DNA of 64,000 bases from an uncultured Oscillospiraceae bacterium (GCA_949299455.1 CASGAN010000002.1:1-64000); one strand, 5' to 3'; shown: positions 1 to 8,160, counted from the first letter of the stretch. The notes: generated from the sequence alone by a model not told the origin. Translations and numbers: made by a program.

Positions 1-240
1 TGTCCCCAGCATGGTTTCCTGCGCCTTGATGCCGAGCATATTAAAAATACTGCTGGCAATGTGTTCGCTGATGCAGCTATTGGTATAGGACAGCTCAGTC
101 GGCTTTCCTTCGCCGGACGGCGGAAACTTCAGCATATATGGTCTGCCGCCGTATTCCACAGCGATTTTCTTGCCGTTTGCTCCATTATATGCCCGGTCAA
201 ATACACGGGGACAGTTTGTAAAGTCAATCCCTTTTGTCAT
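1..240 (-). CDS. HipA-like kinase domain protein (partial, runs off the window)
   Basis: Only the first 80 codons are present; the gene continues beyond position 1. The start is the ATG at 240, preceded by AAAGGAGCAGGAGC. The N-terminus reads MTKGIDFTNCPRVFDRAYNG and continues with GGRPYMLKFP, which resembles the nucleotide-binding strand and lysine (xLLKFP) of HipA/CtkA-type Ser/Thr kinases, then a Ser/Glu-rich segment and SEHIASSIFNMLGI, typical of the helix that follows. It lies 14 bp downstream of an XRE-family regulator on the same strand, the usual HipB-HipA order. HipA-type kinases phosphorylate proteins such as glutamyl-tRNA synthetase, but the target here is unknown and the active-site half is outside the window. 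The assignment rests on the N-terminal pattern and gene order. Confidence 0.6.
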   Translation of the reverse strand, partial: MTKGIDFTNCPRVFDRAYNGANGKKIAVEYGGRPYMLKFPPSGEGKPTELSYTNSCISEHIASSIFNMLGIKAQETMLGT

Positions 241-254
241 GCTCCTGCTCCTTT

Positions 255-659
255 CTATAAATATTTTTGTCTGAGGTAATCAGCGTGTTCCGGCGTAATT
301 ACGCCTTCGCTGATTTCCGCCATATTGATGCTGCCGTAAAGCTCTCCCCACAGGCAGTCAAGAATGGAGGACTTGTTTTTCAGCCCTTCCTTGTATGCGT
401 CCAGATCATGCTGGAGATAATCCGGCAGACCGTATTCGTATGACCGTTCACGCTCGGTTTCCCTGATGCCGCTTTGTGTCAGCATTTCCATCGATACACC
501 GAGAACGCCAGCCAGTTTATATACCGTTTCGGCGGAGCATTTTTCGAGCTTTGTTTTTCCGCTGCAAATATCATTGAGCGTAGCATGGGGAATGCCTGCT
601 TCAACAGCCAATCGGTATTTTGTCATATTCCGCTTCTTGAGCAAGCTGTCTATCATCAT
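255..659 (-). CDS. XRE-family helix-turn-helix regulator (HipB-like antitoxin)
   Basis: A protein of 134 aa. Residues 1-65 form a Cro/C1-type helix-turn-helix (SLLKKRNMTKYRLAVEAGIP, HATLNDICSGKTK, then VYKLAGVLGVSMEMLT). The C-terminal 70 residues are acidic and contain YGLPDYLQHDLDAYKEG, an extension I do not recognise as a catalytic domain. An upstream in-frame extension exists, but the ATG at 659 follows AGGAGG with a 10-base spacer and is the better start; a second ATG is at 656. The gene precedes the HipA-like kinase by 14 bp, so the likely role is a DNA-binding antitoxin and autorepressor. A dyad inside its own promoter (684-703) is the probable binding site. Confidence 0.75.
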   Translation of the reverse strand: MMIDSLLKKRNMTKYRLAVEAGIPHATLNDICSGKTKLEKCSAETVYKLAGVLGVSMEMLTQSGIRETERERSYEYGLPDYLQHDLDAYKEGLKNKSSILDCLWGELYGSINMAEISEGVITPEHADYLRQKYL

Positions 660-681
660 ACAAATCACTCCTCCTTTTATT

Positions 682-710
682 ATTATATCGGCATACCGAA
701 ATAATATCAA
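682..710 (-). promoter_or_regulatory. Sigma-A promoter of the HipBA-like pair
   Basis: Read on the minus strand: -35 TTGATA (705-710), exactly 17 bases, -10 TATAAT (682-687). The -10 lies 23 bp upstream of the regulator's start codon. Confidence 0.8.
684..703 (-). promoter_or_regulatory. Dyad operator between -35 and -10 of the HipBA-like promoter
   Basis: TATTTCGG-TATG-CCGATATA: two 8-base arms with one mismatch around a 4-base centre, filling the promoter spacer and the edge of the -10. HipB-type antitoxins repress their own promoters from such sites. Binding by the neighbouring XRE protein is inferred from position and symmetry only. Confidence 0.55.
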
Positions 711-749
711 GAGGAAAATCCATATTTCACAGAAAGTTTGCATCTTCCG

Positions 750-1673
750 TTATTTTCCTGCGGCTCTTGCGACAGAGCGCGTCAGATTGACCGCAGTGGT
801 CGTTGCGTGAACAACCGACATCATATTTACCCTGACCGAGCTGTCAAGCCCAAACTGCTGGGCAATTCTCGGCACCTCGTTGGCCGCAAGCATAATGCCA
901 AGCCCTAAAAGCATATTGCCGGGGAAGGTCAGCAGTCCCAAAAACAACAGCGAAGTCTGCATGAATGCTGTGAGGCACAGAGCCGCGATCTGCTTCATCC
1001 ACTGATTAAATCCGTCCTGATAGCCTCTCGGCACCGAGAACATATACAGCGCTCCCACCGCCATCTGAATGAGCAGGATGCCGCCGCGTTTGATATTCGC
1101 AAAAAATATCTTGACTACGCAGTAGGCAAAGGCGATCAGTGCAAGGATATTAAACAGATTCATCTGAATGTTGGTGCTTACTGCAAAGCTGCCCTGCAGA
1201 ACGCTGGTGCTTTCTCCCGCAAGGTCGAGGGTTCGTCCGCCTGCAAAAAGCGCTGACAGGTCGTGGGAGAAGGTGTTTTGCAGGCTGATGCAGAACTTGT
1301 ACAGTTCCACCGGCACAATGCCAATGAGCGAGCAGGCGAAGAAGCCTTTTAGGATATTGATAGCCGTTGACTTGATATTTGCTCTGCCGCACTGGTACTC
1401 AATCGCCACATCAAATATGGCGACAACCACGCCCGCAACAAAGAGCGCCCAGCCGAACAGCGTGAAGAGTTTGATGGTCGCCTGAATCCAGTCAAGGTCA
1501 AAGATATCTGCACCCATATTGCCCATCATGCTGAAGAAATCAGCTACGGCGTTATAGATGGTTTCATAAAACCATTTGAGCATGGTGTCCCAGATTACAT
1601 TGGATATTTGCTCTCCTAAAAAGTCGAACACACCGCCGATGGCGTCGCCGATACCGGAGAATATATCTCCTAC
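750..1673 (-). pseudogene. TrbL/VirB6-type conjugal transfer membrane protein, N-terminus lost
   Basis: About 307 residues match the polytopic TrbL-like mating-channel proteins of Firmicutes ICEs. An amphipathic start (VGDIFSGIGDAIGGVFDF) is followed by hydrophobic segments such as LFTLFGWALFVAGVVVAIFD, FACSLIGIVPVEL, ILALIAFAYCVVKIFF, LIQMAVGALYMF and SLLFLGLLTFPGNMLLGLGI, ending TTTAVNLTRSVARAAGK. Upstream of 1673 the open frame continues to 1865, but that part is only the antisense of a serine recombinase gene, so the true start codon has been replaced at a breakpoint. Such proteins sit in the inner membrane as part of the type IV secretion channel. Without its own start region this copy is probably not expressed normally. 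No other conjugation gene is visible in the window. Confidence 0.65.
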
Positions 1674-3213
1674 CAAGTCAATTTCCCGCTTTGCCAGAAA
1701 TACCGTAGACCTTTTAAACACTGTGCGGCATCTTAAGGAATTAGGCATTTCCGTGCAATTTGAAAAGGAACGCATTGATTCCCTCTCTGAGGATGGTGAA
1801 TTGATGCTGACGCTTCTCGCCTCATTTGCCCAGGAAGAAATCCGAAGCCTATCGGATAATGTCAAATGGGGTACGATTCAGCGTTTCAAGCAGGGTATTC
1901 CTAACGGCAAGTTCAACATCTACGGCTACAAATGGGTGGGCGACAAACTTGCTGTTATCCCAGAGGAAGCAAAAATTGTCCGCTTTATGTACCGGGAATA
2001 CATGAAAGGCGCATCCAGAATCGAGATCGGCCGTATGCTGATGGAACAGGGCATTTACACAAGGCAGGGCTATCAATGGGTGGACTCCAATGTTAAGGTG
2101 ATCCTCACGAACATAACCTACACTGGGAATATGCTCTTTCAGAAGGAATACTGCCTTGACCCCATTACGAAACAGCGAAAAAAGAATCGTGGAGAACTCC
2201 CTCAATATTTCGTGGAGAATACCCACGAAGCCATCATACCAATGGACGAATGGCAGGCTGTACAGGAAGAGTTCCAGCGAAGACGCGACCTGGGGCCTTT
2301 CGGCAACAAGTCGCTCCATTTAACTGCCTTTTCCACAAAGATAACCTGTGGATGCTGCGGCAAGCATTATCGCAGAAGCGGAAAACGGAACACTGCCGGA
2401 GAGGTCTATTACATTTGGATCTGCCAAACCAAAAGTCAGAAAGGCATCAAAGCCTGTGATTCCAAAAGCATTCCAGAAAAAATGCTTCAGAAAGTTGCTG
2501 CCGATGTGCTGGGTACGGCCGAGTTTGACGAGGACATTTTCTCCAAACTGATCAAAGAAATCATGGTAATCGGTACGGATACTCTTATCTTCCGTTTCTA
2601 TGACGGCCATGAGCAGACAACCACCTGGGTGTCGACGGCTAAAGCCGACTGGTGGACACCGGAACGCAAGCGGTTGTGGGGCGAGCGGCATAAACGGAAA
2701 GATACGAACCCCAACAAAAACACCTACTATGAATTTACAGGTTTCATCAAGTGCGGGCAGTGCGGCGCCAATTATCGATGCCAAGCCAACGTCCGGAAGG
2801 ACGGTACAAGAACCAGAAGCTGGTACTGCACAGGACCGAGATCAGAATGCTCGAACAAAGGTATCCGTGACGAGACCATGAAGGCGCTGGTGACAGAAGC
2901 CCTGGATTTGGATGCTTTTGACGAATCGGTGATGGATGCACAGATTGAATATGCCACTGTTATAAACAACACTGTTACATTTCACTTCCGCGATGGGCAT
3001 ACAGTTACCAGACCCTATCTCGATAAGCGGCATGGTGTAAAATGGACTGCGGAACGCCGAGAACGTCAGGTGCAGAGCATACGAGCCAGCTGGACAGAAG
3101 AACGCAGAAAGAGACATGGCGAAATCATACGAGAAATAAGGAGGAAAAAGCGTGGCGAAAGTAACGACGATACCGGCAACGATAACCCGGTTCACAGCAG
3201 CACCGATCAGTGA
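1672..3213 (+). pseudogene. Large serine recombinase, catalytic domain truncated, two zinc ribbons
   Basis: The recognisable sequence begins at TKSISRFARNTVDLLNTVRH, which corresponds to about residue 100 of the next recombinase, so roughly 100 N-terminal residues including the catalytic Ser (YARVS motif) are missing. What remains is the end of the resolvase domain (LASFAQEEIRSLSDN), the 'recombinase' DNA-binding domain, and then, unusually, two zinc ribbons: CGCCG...C...C and CGQCG...C...C. Each is followed by a similar block ending in a (Y/D)GH...TT/TR pattern. The C-terminus is very basic. Upstream the frame runs into antisense trbL, which is not part of the gene. The 3' end overlaps the start of the second recombinase by 62 bp. 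It was presumably part of an ICE integration/excision module. It cannot be catalytic as it stands. Confidence 0.7.
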
Positions 3214-4685
3214 AAAGAAAAAGCGCCGCACAGCCGCCTACGCTCGTGTCTCCACGGACAGTGAGGAACAGCTGACCAGTTATACCGCCCAGGTGGATTA
3301 TTACACCAATTATATCCGTGGCAGGGACGATTGGGAATTCGTTGAGGTCTACACCGATGAGGGCATTACCGGCACCAACACAAAGCACCGAGAGGGCTTC
3401 AAGCGCATGGTGGCGGATGCTCTTGCAGGTAAGATCGACCTTATTGTCACCAAGTCGGTCAGCCGGTTTGCCCGCAACACGGTCGACAGTTTGACTACCG
3501 TGCGTCAGCTCAAGGAAAAAGGTGTGGAAATCTACTTCGAGAAGGAGAATATCTGGACGCTTGACAGCAAAGGCGAACTCTTAATCACCATCATGTCCTC
3601 ACTGGCGCAGGAGGAAAGCCGGAGCATTTCTGAGAACTGCACCTGGGGACAGAGAAAGCGGTTTGCAGACGGTAAGGTTACCGTTCCTTTCAAACGATTT
3701 CTCGGCTACGACCGCGGGCCCGATGGAAACTTGGTTTTGAACAAAGATGAGGCAGTCATCATCCGGCGCATCTACAGTATGTTCCTACAGGGCATGACGC
3801 CCCACGGCATCGCATCAAGACTAACCAGTGACGGTATCAAGTCTCCAGGCGGCAAAGACAAGTGGAATGCCGGAGCAGTTCGGAGCATCTTGACCAACGA
3901 AAAGTATAAAGGCGATGCGCTCCTGCAGAAAAGCTACACGGTCGACTTTCTTACAAAGAAGAAAAAGGTCAACGAAGGCGAAATTCCGCAGTATTATGTG
4001 GAGGGAAACCATGAAGCCATCATTCAGCCGGAGATCTTTGAACTGGTACAGCAGGAATTGGAGCGCCGGAAAAACAGTCGTGGCAGGCACAGCGGTGTCC
4101 ACCTTTTTTCCGGCAAAATTAAATGCGGACAATGCGGCGAACCGCAGGGTGATCTGGCAATGCAACCACAAGTATGACGGCGAGGAAAAATGCTCCACGC
4201 CGCACTTGACAGAAGACGAGATCAAGACCATGTTCGTCTCAGCAGTAAATAAGCTGATCAGCAATAAGGATGCAGTGCTTGCGCCTTTGAGAGCTTCATT
4301 GGATATCGCCTTTGACACTTCTGCACTGGAAGCAGAAACCGAAGAACTCCAGAGCGAGATCATGGTCACCTCAGACCTTATTCAGAAGTGCATCTGCGAA
4401 AACGCTCATGTGGCACTCGACCAGACGGAATACCAAAAGCGCTACGATGGATTGACTGCCCGGTTTGACAGCGCAAAAGCACAGCTGGAGGAAATTGATT
4501 CCGCCATTGCCGATAAGAAATCCAGAAGGGCAACGATTGAAGCCTTCATGGATACGCTGGCACAGGCTGATCTGATGGAGAAATTCGATCCCGCTCTTTG
4601 GTGCGGTCTGGTAGATTTCGTGACTGTCTACAGCAAGGATGATGTGCGGTTCACATTTAAGGATGGGCAGGAAATTAAAGCGTAA
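3152..4685 (+). pseudogene. Large serine recombinase (ICE integrase), frameshifted in the zinc ribbon
   Basis: The GTG start at 3152 follows AAGGAGGAAAAAGC. Residues about 25-165 form a full resolvase catalytic domain with YARVSTDSEEQ (catalytic Ser), the TNTKHREGFKRM loop and SVSRFARNTVDS. Residues about 170-310 form the recombinase domain (GYDRGPDGNLVLNKDEA, RSILTNEKYKGDALLQKSY). The zinc ribbon begins KIKCGQCGE, but the frame then changes near 4140 and the open frame stops at 4177. The other frame resumes with RRVIWQCNHKYDGEEKC and a long coiled-coil C-terminus (ALEAETEELQSEI...QLEEIDSAIADKK) to 4685. Compared with the usual spacing between the cysteine pairs, about 14 codons are missing, so a small deletion is the likely cause. 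The gene abuts the element boundary at about 4738, where ICE integrases usually lie. Confidence 0.8.
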
Positions 4686-5521
4686 AGAAAAATCCTCACT
4701 GTTGATGAAAGTCTAAAGCGAGGATTTTTTCCAACTATTATCACGCTGCGGCAAAGAATCTCTCCGCAGACCGGGCAGGGCTCGCCGCCGTGCCCATAGA
4801 CCTGCAAAAACGGCGTATTGCGATAGTCCTGCCCCTTTGTCTCCAGATATTCCTCCAGTGTGGTCTCATTCTTTTCGATGAAGAAGGCCAGCCGCTCCGG
4901 GATGACCGAAGCGAGACGATCCCACTCCTCTTTTGTCAGCGTGTTGGCTGGGCGTTCCGGGTGGATGCGGGCGGCAAACAAGATTTCGTCCGAATAGATA
5001 TTGCCGATCCCGGCAACCACGCTCTGATCCAGCAGGCACTCCTTGATAACTTTTTTTCGTTTGACCAGGCGGGAGCAGAGATATTCCGCAGAAAAATCCG
5101 AATCAAAGGGTTCTCTGCCCAGCTTTTCCATTCCAGTATAGGTATCTGTTTCCCCCTGCCGCAGCAGCCAGAAGCGTCCGAACCGACGAGTGTCAGAGAA
5201 ACGCAGCTCTCTGCCGCCGGACAAATGGAAAACAAGATGGGTATGTTTTTCTTCCGGATAATCTGCCAGCGTCACCAGCAGGCAGCCGGTCATACGCAGG
5301 TGTACGATGAGCCGATCGCCGCTTTCCAGGGAGAAGATCAGAAATTTTCCCCTGCGCTCCATACCGGCAAAACTCTGACCCGAAACCCGTCCGCAAAATT
5401 CAGCGGCATCAGGGTTGGCGATCACTTCCGGTCGGTTGACCGTGACCCTGTCTATGGCAAGTCCCTGTATCTGCGGCTCGATCACCCGTTTTATCGATTC
5501 TATTTCCGGTAATTCAGGCAT
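4628..5521 (-). CDS. mutM: Formamidopyrimidine-DNA glycosylase with a displaced C-terminus
   Basis: Fpg/MutM excises oxidised purines such as 8-oxoguanine and nicks the abasic site. The start is the ATG at 5521, so that the mature protein begins with the catalytic proline: PELPEIE. The Lys of the MERRGKFLIF strand, the helix-two-turn-helix (LDQSVVAGIGNIYSDEILF) and the first cysteine pair of the zinc finger (CPVCG) are present. The normal ending GGRGTHFCxxC, which carries two zinc cysteines and a DNA-contacting Arg, is absent. About 37 foreign residues read from the mobile element replace it. About 260 residues are native, against 270-275 for the family. Activity is therefore doubtful. The start overlaps the upstream radical SAM gene by 8 bp. 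Confidence 0.85.
   Translation of the reverse strand: MPELPEIESIKRVIEPQIQGLAIDRVTVNRPEVIANPDAAEFCGRVSGQSFAGMERRGKFLIFSLESGDRLIVHLRMTGCLLVTLADYPEEKHTHLVFHLSGGRELRFSDTRRFGRFWLLRQGETDTYTGMEKLGREPFDSDFSAEYLCSRLVKRKKVIKECLLDQSVVAGIGNIYSDEILFAARIHPERPANTLTKEEWDRLASVIPERLAFFIEKNETTLEEYLETKGQDYRNTPFLQVYGHGGEPCPVCGEILCRSVIIVGKNPRFRLSSTVRIFLYALISCPSLNVNRTSSLL
4689..4730 (+). terminator. Terminator after the recombinase genes
   Basis: AAAATCCTC and GAGGATTTTTT pair around a loop of about 22 bases, directly followed by the T-run. It closes the element just inside the boundary with mutM. Confidence 0.55.
4735..4744. other. Junction of the mobile element with the 3' end of mutM (probable attachment site)
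   Basis: On the minus strand mutM reads normally through CPVCGEILCRSVI and then changes to IVGKNPRFRL instead of the family's GGRGTHFCxxCQ ending. The change falls at about 4740, immediately beyond the recombinase terminator. I infer this is the point of element integration. The other half-site lies outside the window, so the exact core is not known. Confidence 0.6.
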
Positions 5522-6413
5522 GACTGCCACCACCTTTCCTTGCGGATTTTTTGATTTGTTCATGATAAAAGAAATTTACAATGACCGGCGGGGCGTCAAA
5601 GGGTCGCTTCATACTGTCGTCATTTGTCACATAGTCCAGGCCGCTCTCCTTGGCATAAGTCCGCAGCTGGGCATCCAGTGCTTCCCAGTAAAGGCGGCTG
5701 CCGTGGGAATAGATTTCCTCATACAGCCCTGTCAGTACCGGATGCTTTTCCTTGATGTAGTTCAGAATCACCGTCTTATAGCTGCCCCGGAGGTTGAGGT
5801 TTTCCAGCCAGACCAGCTGGCACTGATTCCGTACCCTGCCGATGATCGCCGGAACGTCGGTGATGCCCGGAAAAATCGGGGAGATAAAGCAGGTGGTGCG
5901 GATGCCAGCCTCATGGAGGACTTTCATAGCGGCAAGCCGCCGCTCGATGGAAACTGCCCTGTCCATATCCGCTCGGAAGTCCTCGTCCAGGGTGTTGATG
6001 GAAAATCCAACCCGAGCCTCCGGGAAGGTGCGGATCAAGTCTACATCTCGAAGTACCAAGTCTGATTTTGTCTGGATACTCAGCTTGATCCCGCTGCCCT
6101 GAAGCTGCTCCAGCAGAGTACGGGTACGGCGGTATTGCTCCTCCTGGGGATTATATGGGTCAGTGACTGTGCCAAAGAACATCTCTTTCCCGGCATACTT
6201 CTCCGGCTTGCGCAGTTCCGGCCAGTATTTCACGTCCAGGAACTCGCCCCAAGGCTCGGGGTGATTTGTAAAACGCTTCATGAATGAGGCGTAGCAGTAT
6301 TTACAGCCGTGGGTGCAGCCAACATAAGGATTGACGGCATAGTCGCACACGGGAATATCCGTCTTGGTGATGATGCTCTTTGCTTCAATCTCCCGGATGA
6401 TGAGTTCTGACAT
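5514..6413 (-). CDS. SplB-like radical SAM protein
   Basis: A protein of 299 aa. The radical SAM cluster motif is CTHGCKYCY (CX3CX2C), near residue 40 after a YAVNPYVG lead-in that is typical of the spore photoproduct lyase-like/Rv2578c family. Later blocks are VTDPYNPQEEQYRRTR, IQTKSDLVLRDVDLI, GFSINTLDEDFRADMDR and FISPIFPGITD. The family contains DNA-repair and uncharacterised enzymes. The true spore photoproduct lyase is longer and has an extra conserved cysteine, so I do not call this splB. The ATG at 6413 is preferred to an upstream in-frame start. It lies one base from the nitroreductase above and overlaps mutM, so it is translationally linked to both. A role in nucleic-acid or redox damage repair fits the context but is inferred. 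Confidence 0.75.
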   Translation of the reverse strand: MSELIIREIEAKSIITKTDIPVCDYAVNPYVGCTHGCKYCYASFMKRFTNHPEPWGEFLDVKYWPELRKPEKYAGKEMFFGTVTDPYNPQEEQYRRTRTLLEQLQGSGIKLSIQTKSDLVLRDVDLIRTFPEARVGFSINTLDEDFRADMDRAVSIERRLAAMKVLHEAGIRTTCFISPIFPGITDVPAIIGRVRNQCQLVWLENLNLRGSYKTVILNYIKEKHPVLTGLYEEIYSHGSRLYWEALDAQLRTYAKESGLDYVTNDDSMKRPFDAPPVIVNFFYHEQIKKSARKGGGSHA

Positions 6414-6414
6414 C

Positions 6415-7026
6415 TTACCAGCCTCCCAGATGGATATGCCCTTCCGGGCTGGTGCTGTACTGCTCCGGGATGGCCTCATCCTCCTTCGGATAGCCGATGC
6501 CGATGAAGCAGGGCGTCATCCAGCCCTGGGGCACGCCCAGCTCCCGCAGCACCACATCATGTTCCCGGTTCAACGGGATCCGAAGGGAGTAGCCCAGCCC
6601 CTCGCTGATGGCGGCCAGCATGATGTTTTCCGCCACACACCACGCCGTTGTGAGTGGATTGAGCTTGCTGACCCACTCCCCATTCAGCCGGGCGCATTTG
6701 AACAGCGGCACGATCACATAGGAGCAGTCCACCAGCATGGTAAACTGCCGGGGCATGGCGTAGGCATACATCTTTGTGGCCAGATTGGGGCGAGTATAGG
6801 TGCGGTTCTCATCCACATAGCGCTTGGCCACCGCCTTGGCATAGGCAAAGGTCCGCTCTTTATCCGCCCGTTCGTGCAGGACGATAAACTGCCAGTTCCG
6901 GTAGTGGTCCCAGGAGGGGGCCTTCATACCTGCCTCCAAAATCTTTTTGATGGTATCGTAGGCGACCTCCCGGTCTGTCCACTCCCGGCTGGTCTTTCTG
7001 CGGTCAATTACTTCGTTAAAATCCAT
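6415..7026 (-). CDS. Nitroreductase-family flavoprotein
   Basis: A protein of 203 aa with the nitroreductase fold. RRKTSREWTDREV near residue 9 binds FMN phosphate, MKAPSWDHYRNWQFIVL follows, and GLGYSLRIPL near residue 143 is the second FMN contact; GIGYP is near the end. These enzymes are cytoplasmic FMN-dependent NAD(P)H oxidoreductases acting on nitro compounds, quinones or flavins; the substrate here is unknown. The start at 7026 follows GGAG with an 8-base spacer. It is paralogous to the next gene upstream, 18 bp away, and lies in the MarR-controlled operon. Confidence 0.85.
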   Translation of the reverse strand: MDFNEVIDRRKTSREWTDREVAYDTIKKILEAGMKAPSWDHYRNWQFIVLHERADKERTFAYAKAVAKRYVDENRTYTRPNLATKMYAYAMPRQFTMLVDCSYVIVPLFKCARLNGEWVSKLNPLTTAWCVAENIMLAAISEGLGYSLRIPLNREHDVVLRELGVPQGWMTPCFIGIGYPKEDEAIPEQYSTSPEGHIHLGGW

Positions 7027-7044
7027 AGCATAATCTCCTTGTCC

Positions 7045-7644
7045 TTACCACCTGTTCCAGCGAACTTTATTCTCCACTGTGGCCTTCACTTGCCGGGGCA
7101 GCAGCGGGTCTTTGACGGCATAGCCCAGCACCACCAGGGCGGGCAGCGCCCAGCCATCCGGCACCTTCAGAAATTCCTTGATCTGCGCCGGTTCCTTCTT
7201 CACCGGGATATGTACCACACTTCCCAGTCCCTCAGCGGTGGCTGCCAGCAGCATATTTTCAATGAGCGCCCAAGTGGCTCCGTAATCCATAAGCCCATAG
7301 CCGTTCTTGTCCTCGCTCAGGGGGTATTTCTGCTGGAACCAGGGCAGGATCACGCAGGCGGATTCTTCGATCATGGTGCGCTGCCGAGGGTAGGCAATCT
7401 TGAACATCTCCTGCTGAGGGCTCTTCGGCTCCTGGATGCGACAGGGATAGGGCTTGATGAATTTGGCCAGTTCCATAATCATCGGCTTTTCCGTCAGCGT
7501 CACCAGTTCCCAGCGCCGCTGGTGGTTGGAGGAGGGTGCTTTCAGTCCGGCGTCCAAAATCCGCTCCAAAACATCTCTGGGAATTTCCCTGTCTTCAAAC
7601 TGACGAATGCTTCTTCTTTTATTGATTACTTCGTAAAACTCCAT
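7045..7644 (-). CDS. Nitroreductase-family flavoprotein
   Basis: A protein of 199 aa. RRSIRQFEDREIPRDVLERI and LKAPSSNHQRRWELVTL are the N-terminal FMN-binding blocks; GLGSVVHIPVKKEP and VVLGYAVKDPLLPRQ form the C-terminal half. It shares the overall block order of the neighbouring nitroreductase and the pair probably arose by duplication. Its ATG overlaps the marR stop (TAATG), giving coupled translation. Likely a cytoplasmic FMN oxidoreductase induced when MarR releases the promoter. The substrate cannot be told from sequence. Confidence 0.85.
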   Translation of the reverse strand: MEFYEVINKRRSIRQFEDREIPRDVLERILDAGLKAPSSNHQRRWELVTLTEKPMIMELAKFIKPYPCRIQEPKSPQQEMFKIAYPRQRTMIEESACVILPWFQQKYPLSEDKNGYGLMDYGATWALIENMLLAATAEGLGSVVHIPVKKEPAQIKEFLKVPDGWALPALVVLGYAVKDPLLPRQVKATVENKVRWNRW

Positions 7645-8111
7645 TACATATCCTCCGTTTCCTGATTGACCAGCCTGGTCAGATTCTTTGTGAATGTCCG
7701 GGACAGGTCGATCAGCGTTTTTTGCTCCTCTGGCGTGAACATGGACATGGCCGTGTCCTCCGCCCAGGTGATGTGCCGCACAACTTTTTCAAAGTAGGCT
7801 CTTCCGGCATCAGTCATCTGGACGATCTTGTTCCGTTTGTTTTCCGGCACCTCGATGACGGTTACATAGCTCTCAGCCAGAAGATTCTTGATGATGAGGT
7901 TGACTGTCTGTTTGGACTGAAACGTCCGCTGGCAGATCTCCTTCTGGGTCATTCCGCCATTTTGGTAAAAAGCGTCATAGAAAAGCACGTTGACCACCAG
8001 CAAGGTCTTCATCAGCATCCCATGGCGCTTGGCGTACTCGTCATAGAGAGCGAACTGCTCGTCCCGAAATTTGCAGTACAGATATGCGTTTTTCTTATCT
8101 TCCTTTGTCAT
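7644..8111 (-). CDS. MarR-family transcriptional regulator
   Basis: A protein of 155 aa with a winged helix: GGMTQKEICQRTFQSKQTVNLIIKNLLAESYVTV (helix-turn-helix, about residues 55-87), then the wing VIEVPENKRNKIVQMTDAGRAYF, and a C-terminal dimerisation helix (EEQKTLIDLSRTFTKNL). MarR proteins are dimeric repressors released by small phenolic or oxidising ligands. It is the first gene of the operon with two nitroreductases, so it probably senses a nitroaromatic, quinone or related compound. A 22-bp dyad overlaps the probable transcription start, consistent with autoregulation. The start at 8111 follows AAGGCGGTGG. Confidence 0.88.
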   Translation of the reverse strand: MTKEDKKNAYLYCKFRDEQFALYDEYAKRHGMLMKTLLVVNVLFYDAFYQNGGMTQKEICQRTFQSKQTVNLIIKNLLAESYVTVIEVPENKRNKIVQMTDAGRAYFEKVVRHITWAEDTAMSMFTPEEQKTLIDLSRTFTKNLTRLVNQETEDM

Positions 8112-8136
8112 AGTCCACCGCCTTAGTCCAAATGTT

Positions 8137-8158
8137 TACAGTCAATTTCTTGACTATA
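8137..8158 (-). promoter_or_regulatory. Probable MarR operator
   Basis: TATAGTCAA-GAAA-TTGACTGTA on the minus strand: 9-base arms with one mismatch around a 4-base centre, with perfect 6-base inner arms. It sits immediately downstream of the -10, over the expected transcription start, where a MarR dimer would block the polymerase. Confidence 0.6.
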
Positions 8159-8160
8159 TA

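Noticed and set aside
1576..1671. N-terminal extension of the first recombinase open frame
   Set aside because: It is antisense to the trbL-like gene, has no ribosome site and no similarity to resolvase N-termini.
3915..4685. Separate gene for the recombinase C-terminal half
   Set aside because: It has no ribosome site and its first 70 residues are out-of-frame recombinase; it is better explained as the frameshifted tail of the gene at 3152.
4790..5512. Long plus-strand frame opposite mutM
   Set aside because: The minus-strand frame encodes an unmistakable Fpg; the opposite frame has no known motif or start signal.
5514..6413. True spore photoproduct lyase (splB)
   Set aside because: It is shorter, and I could not identify the extra catalytic Cys; the wider SplB-like radical SAM family is a safer call.
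6364..7665. 433-residue plus-strand frame opposite the nitroreductases
   Set aside because: Both nitroreductases on the minus strand have FMN motifs and ribosome sites; the long opposite frame is a result of GC-rich codon use.
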